A stretch of DNA of 64,000 bases from Olsenella profusa F0195 (GCF_000468755.1 NZ_AWEZ01000010.1:1-64000), one strand, 5' to 3'. Numbered from the stretch's first letter, positions 46,703 through 56,477 are shown. Program-made: numbers and translations. The notes: a model not told the origin generated them from the letters alone.

Positions 46703-48742
46703 TCATCCCTGGGGACCCTGGTCGGACTTGACCGTCACGCCATCGCCAAACACGTCCGTGAGCATGTCGAGGATGTCGCCGAGCTCGGAGGACTGCCCCT
46801 CGGCCGTAGGGGCCGTCTCTGGTGCAGAGGACGACGTGGGCTCGGGCTTGGGATCCGGGGCGGACGGGGGGACGGTCTCAGCCTGCGAGGTGGACGCGGA
46901 GTCGGACGGGGACGCCGGCTGTGACGCCGGTTCGGGTTCCCAAGGAGCCACCGGACCCTCCTCAGATGCCGGTTCGGGGTGCGCCTCGGACGGCGCGCTG
47001 GGGGCGGAGACGGGCTGCGGAGGCACGTCCGGGGCCGGTGCGGGAGCCGTGCCCACAGCCGGGACCGAAGCGTGTGTCGCTGCGTCGCTCGCCTCGACGT
47101 ACCGAACCGCGCGCGTGCCAAACACCTCCTCGATGGCCGTCCCGACCGCAGAGCGCACGTCATCCTTCTCAAGCATCTTGGTGGCAAAGGTGGATCCCCT
47201 CGGCAGGCCCACCTGCAGGGTCGTGCCATCGTCATCAAGGGCGATGGCAGAGAGCAGCAAAGACCCGCGCGGGGGGTCCCTGTGGACGAGTCCGTCGACC
47301 ACCTGCTTCCATCGGCGCTGGAGCTCGCCGGGATCGCTGACGGCACCCGTGACCCCCGAAGCCGTGGGATCGGGCCGTTGCTTCCGTGTGGGGGCTGGGG
47401 ACGGCACGGGCTGGGGTGTGGGGGCCGGAGTGGGTGTGGGCCGTGGGACCAGGTCGGACTGGGAGGCCGGGGGAGCCGGCTCCGGAATCGGCTCCGGAGC
47501 CGGCTGCCGCGCCGGGGTGGACTGTGCGGGTGGGACGGGTCGCGTTGCGGGCGCCGCGGGCGCGGCGCCCGCGCCATGGGGAGCCGTTGCGGGCGCCAGG
47601 CTGCGCTCGAGCTGGGCAACCCTGTCCGCAAGCGACTCGAGTGTGAGGTCCGCCTTGGGCCGGGCGATGCGCGTGAGGGCCACCTCCAGCACCAGGCGCT
47701 GGTTGGGAGCCGTACGCATCTCGCTTGATGCGTCGCTCAGCACGATGAGGGCGCGCGAGATGCGGTCGGGCGAGCCAAAGGCCAGTGCCTCGTCGCGCAG
47801 GCGTCGTCCCTCCTCGGCGCCCAGGTCGAGGACGCTCGCGGTCCCATCCCCCACCACGCTCGCAACATACACGTCGCGCAGGTGGGCGGCCAGCTCGCGC
47901 GAGAGGTGTAGCAGGTCGCGCCCGCCGTCCACGAGCTCCCCGACCGTGGCGAAGAGCGTCGGCACGTCACGCTGGGCAAGGGCGCAGGCCATCGTGGCCA
48001 GCGTGGAGCCCGAGACCTCGCCCAAGAGGTCGCGCGCCGCCTGCAGCGACACGTCCCCCCCGCCAAACGTCGAGAGCTGCTCCAGCGTGGAGAGGGCATC
48101 GCGCATGCCACCACGCGCATGGCGCACCACCAGGTCGAGGGCGGCCTCGTCAAACGTGAACCCCTCACGCTCGCACACCTGCTTGAGATGGGCCAGGATC
48201 TCGTCGTTTCCGATGGCGTGAAAGTCAAAGCGCTGCACGCGCGAGAGGATCGTCGCGGGAACCTTCTGCGGATCGGTGGTGCAGAGCACGAAGACCACGT
48301 GGTCGGGCGGTTCCTCCAAGGTCTTGAGCAGCGCGTTGAACGCCGCCGTCGTGAGCATGTGCACCTCGTCGATGATGTAGACCTTGTAGTTGCCCCGCAC
48401 GGGCGCATAGCTCACGCGATTGATGATCTCTTCGCGGACGTTGTCCACACCGGTGCGCGACGCGGCGTCGAGCTCGTAGACGTCGGGGTGCTCGCCCGCG
48501 GCGATGAGCCGACAGTTCTCGCAGCTGCCATCCGGCAGGTGGCCCGCACCCTGCTCGCACATGAGGGCCTTGGCCAGCAGGCGCGCCATGGTGGTCTTGC
48601 CGGTGCCACGAGGCCCGCAGAAGAGATAGGCATGGCTCGTACGGCCCTCGAGCACGGCATGCTCGAGGGTCGAGACCACGTGCTGCTGTCCGATGACATC
48701 CTCGAACCTCTGTGGGCGGTACGTTCTGTAGAGCGATTCCAT
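46703..48742 (-). CDS. dnaX: DNA polymerase III gamma/tau subunit
   Basis: The clamp-loader ATPase, 679 residues. The N-terminal AAA domain shows Walker A (GPRGTGKTTMARLLAKAL), a four-Cys zinc region containing CEQGAGHLPDGSCENC, Walker B VYIIDEVHML, and sensor 1 around VFVLCTTDPQKVPATILSR. A Pro/Ala-rich linker (about 400-470) precedes a tau-like C-terminal domain, which itself ends in a Pro/Ser/Glu-rich tail. No A-rich slippery site is seen, so a separate gamma form by frameshifting is not supported. The ATG at 48742 follows AGGAGG. Confidence 0.96.
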   Translation of the reverse strand: MESLYRTYRPQRFEDVIGQQHVVSTLEHAVLEGRTSHAYLFCGPRGTGKTTMARLLAKALMCEQGAGHLPDGSCENCRLIAAGEHPDVYELDAASRTGVDNVREEIINRVSYAPVRGNYKVYIIDEVHMLTTAAFNALLKTLEEPPDHVVFVLCTTDPQKVPATILSRVQRFDFHAIGNDEILAHLKQVCEREGFTFDEAALDLVVRHARGGMRDALSTLEQLSTFGGGDVSLQAARDLLGEVSGSTLATMACALAQRDVPTLFATVGELVDGGRDLLHLSRELAAHLRDVYVASVVGDGTASVLDLGAEEGRRLRDEALAFGSPDRISRALIVLSDASSEMRTAPNQRLVLEVALTRIARPKADLTLESLADRVAQLERSLAPATAPHGAGAAPAAPATRPVPPAQSTPARQPAPEPIPEPAPPASQSDLVPRPTPTPAPTPQPVPSPAPTRKQRPDPTASGVTGAVSDPGELQRRWKQVVDGLVHRDPPRGSLLLSAIALDDDGTTLQVGLPRGSTFATKMLEKDDVRSAVGTAIEEVFGTRAVRYVEASDAATHASVPAVGTAPAPAPDVPPQPVSAPSAPSEAHPEPASEEGPVAPWEPEPASQPASPSDSASTSQAETVPPSAPDPKPEPTSSSAPETAPTAEGQSSELGDILDMLTDVFGDGVTVKSDQGPQG

Positions 48743-48887
48743 GATGCCTCCTGGGGCGTTGCCTGAGACCTCAAGTATACCTGCGGCATGCACGCGACTT
48801 GAGTAACGCCACGGAACCAGGACAGGCGCGCGTACGCCCCGCCCCCATGCCTGGTATGCTGGGTAGGATGCATATCAGAGGGGAGCC

Positions 48888-49259
48888 ATGCGCATGAGCC
48901 GGGCCATGCGCGTCCTCGAGCGCAACAGGGGGCAGACGCTCGTCATCTCGTCGGCAGACGAGGTGCACGTCGTGCCCCTGCGCGACATCCTCTATGTTGA
49001 CCTCATCAAGCACGACCTGCAGTACCATCTGGAGCACAGGGTGCTCAGGCGGCGCGGCAGCCTCACGAGCGCCGCACGGGAGCTGCCCGCGGCGCTCTTC
49101 GTAAAGCTCTCGCAGGGCTGCATCGTCAACATGTCTCACGTGCGCACCATCCGGGGCGACTCCATCGAGCTCGACGATGGAACGCAGCTGTACTTCAGCC
49201 GTTCGCGCCGCAAGCCCTGCCTCGAGGAGCTCTCCCGCTTCTTCGAGGGGACGATATGA
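48888..49259 (+). CDS. LytTR-domain DNA-binding protein without receiver
   Basis: A 123-residue protein consisting almost only of a LytTR domain (VVPLRDILYVDLIKHDLQYH, LPAALFVKLSQGCIVNMSHV, YFSRSRRKPCLEELSRFF). LytTR regulators normally carry an N-terminal CheY-like receiver; here dnaX starts just upstream on the other strand, so there is no room for one. The start follows AGAGGGGAGCC. Its stop overlaps the ATG of a GHKL kinase gene (ATGA), so the pair is translationally coupled. Probable targets are its own operon or the neighbouring GH3 genes; both are inference. Confidence 0.85.
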   Translation: MRMSRAMRVLERNRGQTLVISSADEVHVVPLRDILYVDLIKHDLQYHLEHRVLRRRGSLTSAARELPAALFVKLSQGCIVNMSHVRTIRGDSIELDDGTQLYFSRSRRKPCLEELSRFFEGTI

Positions 49260-50168
49260 CGGGCTCGTCGTTCTGGGGGGCGCTGGGGTGGGCGAGCGCG
49301 GGCATGCTCTCCTGCATCGAGATCCTCGTGGCAGAGCTGGTGGTCATCGTCATCCTCGCCGTCATTGGCTTCGACCTGCTGCTGAAGGCGAGCGTGCTCG
49401 CGCTGCTCAGCCCCCTGGTGGCGCTCTGCCTGCGCGCCTTTCATGCCGTGGTGTGCCTCTTCGTGCTCCTCGTCGAGGTGGAGATGGTCATCAACCGGCA
49501 GCTTGAGGGCGAGGTGGAGACGACCGAGCGCCTCATGGCCGAGCGCGAGCGCCAATACGCCCTCTCGCGAGAGCATCGAGGCCATCAACCTCAAATGCCA
49601 CGACCTGCGCCACCAGATCCGCCACCTCTCCGACACCGGCGCGGCCGTCGTGGACAAGGGCGTCCTCGCCGACATCGCGCGCGAGGTGGCCGTGTACGAC
49701 TCCAGCGTGCACACCGGCAATGACGCGTTCGACACCATCCTCACCGAGAAGAGCCTGCTCTGCGAGCGTCGGGGCGTCACGCTCACCTGCATGGCCGATG
49801 GCTCCGCACTGGCCGTCATGGCCGCGGTGGACATCTACTCGTTCTTCGGCAATGCGCTCGACAACGCCCTTGAGGCCATCGGTGCCCTTCCCGACGACGC
49901 CATGCGCAGCATCTCGCTTCTCGTGCGCCGCCAGGCGGGCATGGCCTCCATCCACATGGAGAACTTCTGTGCGCCAGATGCCCACCTCGACTTCGAGGGC
50001 GGCCTGCCCCAGACCACCAAAAGCGACCGCATGAGCCACGGCTTCGGCACCCGATCCATGCGCGCCACCGCAGCGCGCTATGGGGGAACGATCGTGTTCT
50101 CCCACGACGGCGGCACCTTCTGCCTTGACGTTTTGCTGCCCCTCCCCCAGCCCGCGCCCGCCACCTAG
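49256..50168 (+). pseudogene. GHKL sensor kinase (AgrC/NatK type), frameshifted
   Basis: Two frames together make a kinase of about 300 residues. The first (from ATG 49256) has two to three membrane helices (LVAELVVIVILAVIGFDLLL) and a coiled coil (EGEVETTERLMAERERQYAL). The second carries the H-box NLKCHDLRHQIRHL, the N-box FFGNALDNALEAIG and the G-box GFGTRSMRATAARYGG. The break lies at 49561-49573 in a CT repeat; adding one TC unit restores the frame as ALSRESIEAINLK. It may be true decay, slippage/phase variation or a sequencing error. The membrane part is shorter than in AgrC-type kinases. It overlaps the LytTR stop. Confidence 0.75.
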
Positions 50169-50182
50169 GCGAGCTGGGGCGG

Positions 50183-50713
50183 TTAGCTGGTGGCCGCCTT
50201 CCCATCGTTGCTGGGAACGGTGATCCAGAACTTGAGCGCCGGGAAGCTCACCACCACCGCGAGCAGCGTGTTGGCCACGGAGGCGATGGTGCCCGAGAGC
50301 CCCGCCTCCATACCAAAGGAGTTCTGGCAGAGCGCGGTGATATGACCCGGCAGGATGAGGTTGACCACCACGATGACCACGGCCAGCACCGCGAACTTCG
50401 GCGCCGCCTGAGAGAAGTCGGCCGTGGACCTGAAGACGAGCTTCATCTGCATGAAGAAGTTGACCACCTGGGCCGCCACCTCGGCGATGAGAAACGTGAT
50501 GAAGCCGCCCAGGCCCGTGCCGCCACTGGCTGCACCAGGATAGTTGAAGATCAGGAAAGAGAACGGGGTCGTGAGCCCCATGGCACCAATGAGGACGGCC
50601 GTGCCGACCCAGGTGCACGCGAAGCGCGTGATGGTGGAGATGTTGCTCAGGACGTTGAACAGGATGGACTGCCACACGCCCTCGTGCTGCTGGGTCCACT
50701 CCTTGAACGACAC
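50183..50713 (-). CDS. GtrA-like small membrane protein
   Basis: 176 residues with four to five hydrophobic helices. The segment AEVAAQVVNFFMQMKLVFRS resembles the GtrA signature (helix followed by N-F-x-x-x-x-x-x-F), though it is divergent. GtrA proteins help move lipid-linked sugars or modify polymers at the membrane. The start is GTG at 50713 with AAGGGGA upstream, four bases from the end of the GH3 gene (TGACGTG), so translation is coupled. The tie to a beta-glucosidase-like GH3 suggests a joint role in surface glycan or glycolipid processing. Confidence 0.6.
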   Translation of the reverse strand: MSFKEWTQQHEGVWQSILFNVLSNISTITRFACTWVGTAVLIGAMGLTTPFSFLIFNYPGAASGGTGLGGFITFLIAEVAAQVVNFFMQMKLVFRSTADFSQAAPKFAVLAVVIVVVNLILPGHITALCQNSFGMEAGLSGTIASVANTLLAVVVSFPALKFWITVPSNDGKAATS

Positions 50714-50714
50714 G

Positions 50715-53279
50715 TCAGTTCCCCTTCCTCGCCAGGCGCCGCTCGCCTGCGGCATTGCGCACGGCATTCACCAGAAGCTCCCACACGGGAGGCAGAAGGA
50801 ACCACGCCGCCCAGACGCCCCAGAAGATGACCATGTCGTGCCGTAGAAGGCCCACGACGGCCGCAGGCACGACACCCGCAAGGCCCCAGCCCCTGAGCTC
50901 GCCTACAAGGACGTCCACCATGCCCATCGAGATGAGCTGGCCCGCGTTCTTGGCGAGCGCGCGGATGGGCATGTTGTAGATGAACTCCACGTTGAGATCG
51001 GGCACGCCCACCCTTTGCGAGCGCCTCTTGAGGACGCGCAGCACGGCACCCACGACCCAGAAGATCGGGCTGCGGCAGCGACCGAGGTCGCGGAAGCATA
51101 CGTTGCGGTCGATCCTGAAGCGCTCCGTGGGAACCTCGTGACCCAGAAGCGCTGCAAACTGCGCGTCGCTCACATGGCGGATGTCGGCCGTCTCGTAGGG
51201 AGTGACGTCACGTCCCTCGTAGGGGTTGGGGGCATCCGTGCCCTGCACGCTCACGCGCGCAGAAAGCCGGATGTCCTCCACCGAGGCGCCCACCTCCACG
51301 CGGTAGGTCCCGCCCTCCACCTCCCAGGCGTTGGTCCGGTCGTTGAAGTAGCTGAACGAGCGGTCGTCCAAGCCAACGCGCACGCGGCGTGTCTCGCCGG
51401 GATCCAGGTACACCTTGGCGAAGCCCTTGAGCTCGCGCACCGGGCGGAACACCGTGACGTCCGGCTTCGAGACGTAGACCTCGGCAACCTCGGCCCCTGC
51501 GACGGAGCCCGTGTTGGTGAGGTCGAAGGAGACCTCGAGCTCCGTGTCCGCGCCGAGGCAGCTCACCTGCACGTCGTCGTACCGGAACGTGGTGTAGGAG
51601 AGGCCGTACCCAAACGGGTATGCGACGGGCACCCGTGCCTTCTGGTAGTAGCGGTAGCCCACGTAGATGCCCTCGCGATACGTGGCGACCATCTCGCCGC
51701 TCGGGAAGGTGCCATAGGTCGGGGTGTCTCCCAGGCTGGCGGCCCAGGTCTCGGCCAGCTTGCCCGAGGGATTCACCGCACCTGTCAGCACGTCGACGGC
51801 AGCGGACGCACCCGCCTGACCGCCCAGGGCCAGGTACAGCACGGAGCGCGCACGGTCCGTCCATCCCGTCTCCACGGAGCTGCCCGCACTCAGCAGCACG
51901 ACCACCTGGGGATTTGCCGCGCTCACGGCGGCAAGCAGGTCGATCTGGTTCTGGTTGAGGCGCATGTCCGCGCGGTCGATGCCCTCGCTCTCGGCGAGCT
52001 CGTCCAGGCCCAGGCACACGAGGGCCACATCGGCCTGCCGTGCCAGGCCCACGGCCTCGTCGTGCAGCGCCACGTCCGTACCGCCGGCCACCCCCGTTGC
52101 GTAGCCCGTGCGCACGAAGCCCTGGGCAAACCCCACGCAGTCAAGGTCTGACGCCTTGACGGCGTCCCGCAGCGTGTCGAGCCTGGTGCAGTTGACCAGC
52201 GAGGAGCCAGCTCCTTGGTAGCGCGGCGTCTGGGCAAAGTCGCCAATGAGGGCGACACGCGCACCGGGCGCCAGGGGCAGCAGCGGGCGCGCCCCCTCGG
52301 GTGCGTCGTTCTTGAGCAGCACGATGCCCTGGGAGGCGATGTCGCGCGCCAGGGCATGATGCGCGTCCTCGTCAAAGGGCAGACCCGTGGATGCCTGGAC
52401 GGCAGGCGCCGTCTTGAGGATGAGCTCGAGGGCCTCGTCCACGCGGGCGTCGATCTCGTCCTGCGTGATCGTGCCCATCTTGACCGACCTCATGAGATCG
52501 CGCACGGGATCGAGACCCGGTGCGGGCATCTCAAACGTGGAGCCCGCGCGCACGCCCGCCGTATGGTCGTTCGACCCACCCCAGTCGGTGACGACGGCGC
52601 CCTCGTAGCCCCATTCCGTACGCAGAATCTGCTTGAGCAGGTGATCGTTCTCGTTGGCATAGACGCCGTTGACCATGTTGTAGCTGCTCATGACGAGCCA
52701 GGGCCTGGCCTCGCGCACTACGATCTCGAACCCCTGCAGGTAGATCTCGCGCAGGGTGCGCTCGTCCATCACGGAGTCGGATGCCTGGCGGCGCGTCTCC
52801 TGGCTGTTGGCGGCAAAGTGCTTGGGGCAGGCCGCCACGCCATTGGCCTGGATGCCCCGCACGTACCCTGCGGCCATCCGTCCCGCCAGAAACGGGTCCT
52901 CTGAGAGGTACTCGAAGTCGCGACCGCAGAGCGGGCTGCGCTTGATGCAGAGCCCCGGCCCCAGCACGGCACCCACGCCCTGGTCGGCCGCCTCCTCGCC
53001 CAGCGCCCTGCCCAGGCGCTCCGCTAGCGACGGGTCCCAGCTGTTGGCAACCGTCACCGCCGTGGGGAAGCACGTGGCGGGCAGGGAGCCACCAATGTCC
53101 AGGTGGTTGGCCAGCTTCGGGTCCTGGTGGCGTATGCCATGCGGCCCGTCGGAGAACTGTAGCTCGGGGATGCCAAGCTTGGGATAGGCGCGCGTGCCAA
53201 AGGCGGACTTGCCTGAGAGCAGGGCGCACTTCTGCTCGAGGTCCATGCGATAGATGAGGTCCTGATGCGTGTGTTTCAT
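50715..53279 (-). CDS. GH3 glycoside hydrolase with C-terminal membrane segment
   Basis: 854 residues. GH3 N-domain (FSDGPHGIRHQDP; CPKHFAANSQETRRQ; nucleophile Asp232 in VVTDWGGSND), GH3 C-domain (SQGIVLLKNDAPEG; LALGGQAGASAAVDVL) and a FnIII-like domain (about 560-680). After these, about 170 residues extend beyond the normal end, with hydrophobic helices at about 795-845 (GLAGVVPAAVVGLL, MVIFWGVWAAWFLLPPVWEL). There is no signal peptide. Beta-glucosidase-type activity is likely; the exact linkage is unknown. The start at 53279 fits the family. A GtrA-like gene follows at once. Confidence 0.9.
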   Translation of the reverse strand: MKHTHQDLIYRMDLEQKCALLSGKSAFGTRAYPKLGIPELQFSDGPHGIRHQDPKLANHLDIGGSLPATCFPTAVTVANSWDPSLAERLGRALGEEAADQGVGAVLGPGLCIKRSPLCGRDFEYLSEDPFLAGRMAAGYVRGIQANGVAACPKHFAANSQETRRQASDSVMDERTLREIYLQGFEIVVREARPWLVMSSYNMVNGVYANENDHLLKQILRTEWGYEGAVVTDWGGSNDHTAGVRAGSTFEMPAPGLDPVRDLMRSVKMGTITQDEIDARVDEALELILKTAPAVQASTGLPFDEDAHHALARDIASQGIVLLKNDAPEGARPLLPLAPGARVALIGDFAQTPRYQGAGSSLVNCTRLDTLRDAVKASDLDCVGFAQGFVRTGYATGVAGGTDVALHDEAVGLARQADVALVCLGLDELAESEGIDRADMRLNQNQIDLLAAVSAANPQVVVLLSAGSSVETGWTDRARSVLYLALGGQAGASAAVDVLTGAVNPSGKLAETWAASLGDTPTYGTFPSGEMVATYREGIYVGYRYYQKARVPVAYPFGYGLSYTTFRYDDVQVSCLGADTELEVSFDLTNTGSVAGAEVAEVYVSKPDVTVFRPVRELKGFAKVYLDPGETRRVRVGLDDRSFSYFNDRTNAWEVEGGTYRVEVGASVEDIRLSARVSVQGTDAPNPYEGRDVTPYETADIRHVSDAQFAALLGHEVPTERFRIDRNVCFRDLGRCRSPIFWVVGAVLRVLKRRSQRVGVPDLNVEFIYNMPIRALAKNAGQLISMGMVDVLVGELRGWGLAGVVPAAVVGLLRHDMVIFWGVWAAWFLLPPVWELLVNAVRNAAGERRLARKGN

Positions 53280-53298
53280 CGAAGGGGTCCCTTCAGAT

Positions 53299-53333
53299 GT
53301 GCGGGCCAGGCAGCTTGCGTGCCTGGCCCGCAC
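53299..53333 (-). terminator. strong hairpin between the two GH3 genes
   Basis: A 14-bp perfect stem (GTGCGGGCCAGGCA / TGCCTGGCCCGCAC, 7-base loop) lies four bases behind the stop of the permuted GH3 gene and 20 bases ahead of the next start. There is no T-run, but the stem is strong enough to attenuate transcription or protect the upstream mRNA. Confidence 0.6.
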
Positions 53334-53336
53334 GGT

Positions 53337-56300
53337 TCACTCGTCTGGGTGGCCACCCGCCGGGGCACCCGTGACGGGTGCGCCTGGGTCAGACCTTACG
53401 CCTTGTGGGCCTGCACGGCGCCTGAGGAACCTGCGGATGGCGAGAACAAGGAGCAGGGCGAGGATCACGCCTCCACCGATGGCGACGATGCGGAACGCGA
53501 TCTCCCAGGGAGCCGTGGCAAGCTGAGGGGCTCCGTTGGCATAGAGCCAGCTGTTGGCCGCGGTGTAGAGGATGTTGTGCGCCGCGGTGCGCATGGCCTG
53601 CTGCGTGGTGGCGTTGTCCGTGTCGGTGATGACGTTGGTGGCGTCACCCTGCACCTGCGTGGTCGCGAGCATGGCATCGTTGCCGTTGCGGATGGCGAGG
53701 TTGGCGTTCTGGTAGCCGTAGCCGCTATAGTAGTCGGTCTCCACGAAGCCCCGGAAGCCCCACTCGCCGCGCAGGACGTCGTTGAGCAGGTGGCTGTTGC
53801 GGCAATTGGCCTGCGTACCGATATAGTTGAACGAGCTCATGACGGCCGTGGCGTGGCCATCGGTGACGGACATCTGGAAGGGCTTGAGGTAGACCTCGCG
53901 AATGGCCTGCTCGCTCGCCCAGGTGCACAGCATGTTGGTACGGTTGGTCTCCTGGTCGTTGAGGGCAAAGTGCTTCATGAACGGATACACGCCGTTGTCA
54001 GAGGCACCCTTGCACTCCTGGGCGGCGATGATGCCGGACAGGTAGCCGTCCTCGGAGAAGTACTCGAAGTTACGGCCGGCATAGGGGGAGCGGTGGATGT
54101 TCATCGCGGGGGCATACCAACCCGTCACGTTGAGCTCCTTGGCCATCTGGGCGATGTACTCGCCGTACTCGTAGGCCAGCTGGGGGTTGAACGTGTTGGC
54201 GATGGCGACGGAGGCGGGGAAGCCGATGGAGCCGGCGCCCGTGAAGTTGTTGTTGAGGGCCGCGGGACCGTCGACGTCGGACTGGCGCGGCTTGCCGATG
54301 GCGTTCACGGCAGCGTTGTTGTAGCCGGCAAACGAGATGAGGTCGCCCATGTCCTGGAGCGTGAGCTCGTCGAGGAGCTGGTCCCACAGCGGGTCGTCGT
54401 AGTCCTTGCCATAGAGCTGGTAGAGCTGGACGCCGTTGTGCGCACCCGTCGTGATGGCGGTGGCGTTGGGATCGTCCTGCATGCCCTGCCGGTAGTTGGA
54501 GGCGTTCACGAAGCCGGCCTTGTACTGCTCGTTGAGCGCCGTGTCGCCAGGGGCTGCAAGGGCCTGGTCGCGGTTGGCAAAGTGGTCCGCGCGGGACAGG
54601 TAGGTGATGGAGCCGTCGCCCTCACCGTACTCGCCCTGGAACTCGTTGGTCGCAGCCGTCTGGTCCACGGAGCGCTTGTTGTCTCCGAAGTAGGTGATGG
54701 TGGACGGAATGGTAACCGTCGCACTCTGGATGGCGGTGTGGGAGTCGGAGTTGATGGACACCGCATAGTCGCCCTGCTCGAGCACGTACGCCTGCGCGCC
54801 CTTGGAGTCGTAGGAGGCCATGTCCTCCTTGTCGAAGGTCACCTTGATGACCTGGGACTCACCGGGGCCGAGCACCTTGGTCTTGTCAATGTGCACGAGG
54901 TTGGCCGTTGCCTTCTCGATGCCGCCATTGGTGTAGGGCGGGTTGTGGTAGACTTCGACGACATCCTTGCCGGCCACGTCGCCGATGTTGGTGACCGTGA
55001 CGTCGAAGCTCACGCTGTCCCCGTCAGCGGTGACGGGACCCATCTCCTGTGAGAACGTGGTGTAGGAGAGACCGTAGCCAAACGGGTACTGCACGGCAGC
55101 GTCGTAGTCGAGGACGCCCTCGGCCGCGGCGGTCTCGTAGTACTTATAGCCCACGTAGATGCCCTCGACGTAGTTGACGTACGTGGGGTCCGAGGAGCCG
55201 AACATCTGATCCACATGGTAGTCGGACATGTTGGTGTACTGGTATGAGCCAATGTTGTTGTGCCACGGCGCCTGCGAGAAGTCACGCAGGAAGGTGTCGG
55301 TGGCCCTGCCGGAGGGGTTCACGTCGCCCTTGAGGATGGAGCCCAGCGCATCGAAGCCGGTCTGTCCCGCAGGAGGCGCCCAGACGACACCCTTGATCTG
55401 GGGACAGTCCTCCACGAAGCTCAGGTTGAGAGCGTTGGCGCCGTTGTACACGAGCACGACGTTGTCGAAGTTGCTGCAGACGAGGTCGATCATATCCCGC
55501 TCGGACTTCGTCGCGTCAAGATAGCCCTGGCCAGGGGTCCAGTCGGAGTACTCGTCGCTGTTCTCGTTGTAGTAGACCTCGGTGGAGCCGAAGTGCGAGC
55601 TGGAGGCGTCGGGTGCGTAGTCGCGCTCGTGCTTGATGATGGCGCCCATGTCCGCGGGAAGGTCGGCACCCTCGCCACCGGAGCGTGCGAGCACGATGAC
55701 GGCGGTGTCGGAATACTCCTTGGCATCGTTGATGAGGTCATCGCCATAGGTTGACGCGGGAGGCTCGGGAAGCGTCCAGTCCTGCCCCATCATGCCAACC
55801 TTCGGCCGCGTCGAGCAGTACTGGGTGTAGAAGTCGGTAAGCTCGGAGTTGGTCTCGATCCCGGCGTCGTTGAGGCCCTGGATGAGGCTCGTGGTGGGAT
55901 ACTGGGCGTTCATGGAGCCGGAACCGGTGCCCCCGTAGACGGGGTTGGAGGACGCCCAGCCAAAGACGTTGACCTTGTTCGACCGCAGCGGCAGCGTGGA
56001 GCCGTCGTTCTTGAGCAGGACGATGCCCTCGCCCTCGGCATCGATGGCAAACTGCTTGGTCTGGCTGACGGTCTCGTCGGAGAGCTGGTACCTCACACCG
56101 CCCACCTGGGCGACCAGCGTGTTGAGCGGGCCATAGAGCATGGTGCCCACCGAGATGATCAGCGCGGCGCATGCCGCAATCCATCCGGTGGAGTGAACGA
56201 GCTTGCGCACGGCCCCATCCTTGACGGTCCTCTTGTTCACCGCAATGGTGAGCACGAGGGCGAGGACGAGAAACGCACCGATGACCACAAGCTGTGGGAC

Positions 56301-56348
56301 GATCGACTGAATGACCGCCATGACGTCGGACCAGTTGATGCTGAGCAT
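53337..56348 (-). CDS. membrane-anchored GH3 hydrolase with permuted domain order
   Basis: 1003 residues. Two N-terminal membrane helices (about 12-36 and 53-71) and one at the C-terminus (about 960-980, followed by RRFLRRR) anchor the protein. The basic loop between the first two helices suggests the catalytic part lies outside. Domain order is reversed: the GH3 C-domain comes first (FAIDAEGEGIVLLKNDGSTL), then a FnIII-like domain (about 420-530), then the N-domain barrel (PRQSDVDGPAALNNNF; MKHFALNDQETNR) with the nucleophile in GFVETDYYSGYG. Such C-N permuted GH3 enzymes are known in gut anaerobes. The start follows AGGGAGGGAG. Confidence 0.9.
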   Translation of the reverse strand: MLSINWSDVMAVIQSIVPQLVVIGAFLVLALVLTIAVNKRTVKDGAVRKLVHSTGWIAACAALIISVGTMLYGPLNTLVAQVGGVRYQLSDETVSQTKQFAIDAEGEGIVLLKNDGSTLPLRSNKVNVFGWASSNPVYGGTGSGSMNAQYPTTSLIQGLNDAGIETNSELTDFYTQYCSTRPKVGMMGQDWTLPEPPASTYGDDLINDAKEYSDTAVIVLARSGGEGADLPADMGAIIKHERDYAPDASSSHFGSTEVYYNENSDEYSDWTPGQGYLDATKSERDMIDLVCSNFDNVVLVYNGANALNLSFVEDCPQIKGVVWAPPAGQTGFDALGSILKGDVNPSGRATDTFLRDFSQAPWHNNIGSYQYTNMSDYHVDQMFGSSDPTYVNYVEGIYVGYKYYETAAAEGVLDYDAAVQYPFGYGLSYTTFSQEMGPVTADGDSVSFDVTVTNIGDVAGKDVVEVYHNPPYTNGGIEKATANLVHIDKTKVLGPGESQVIKVTFDKEDMASYDSKGAQAYVLEQGDYAVSINSDSHTAIQSATVTIPSTITYFGDNKRSVDQTAATNEFQGEYGEGDGSITYLSRADHFANRDQALAAPGDTALNEQYKAGFVNASNYRQGMQDDPNATAITTGAHNGVQLYQLYGKDYDDPLWDQLLDELTLQDMGDLISFAGYNNAAVNAIGKPRQSDVDGPAALNNNFTGAGSIGFPASVAIANTFNPQLAYEYGEYIAQMAKELNVTGWYAPAMNIHRSPYAGRNFEYFSEDGYLSGIIAAQECKGASDNGVYPFMKHFALNDQETNRTNMLCTWASEQAIREVYLKPFQMSVTDGHATAVMSSFNYIGTQANCRNSHLLNDVLRGEWGFRGFVETDYYSGYGYQNANLAIRNGNDAMLATTQVQGDATNVITDTDNATTQQAMRTAAHNILYTAANSWLYANGAPQLATAPWEIAFRIVAIGGGVILALLLVLAIRRFLRRRAGPQGVRSDPGAPVTGAPAGGHPDE

Positions 56349-56477
56349 GCTGCCGCTCCCTCCCTGGGCGCTCTCAGGCGACCTCCTCCAAGGTCACCGA
56401 CCCTGACGGGCGATGGGCCGGACGCCCCACACCGAGGCATGGCCCCGCCCTCACGCCTTTGCCCCCTCACTGTAGGA

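Noticed and set aside
46674-48221. Ser/Gly/Arg-rich plus-strand frame opposite dnaX
   Set aside because: It is a shadow of the Pro/Ala-rich linker of DnaX, and its low complexity follows from that.
46703-48742. Programmed frameshift in dnaX
   Set aside because: No A-rich slippery run is present in the region after the AAA domain.
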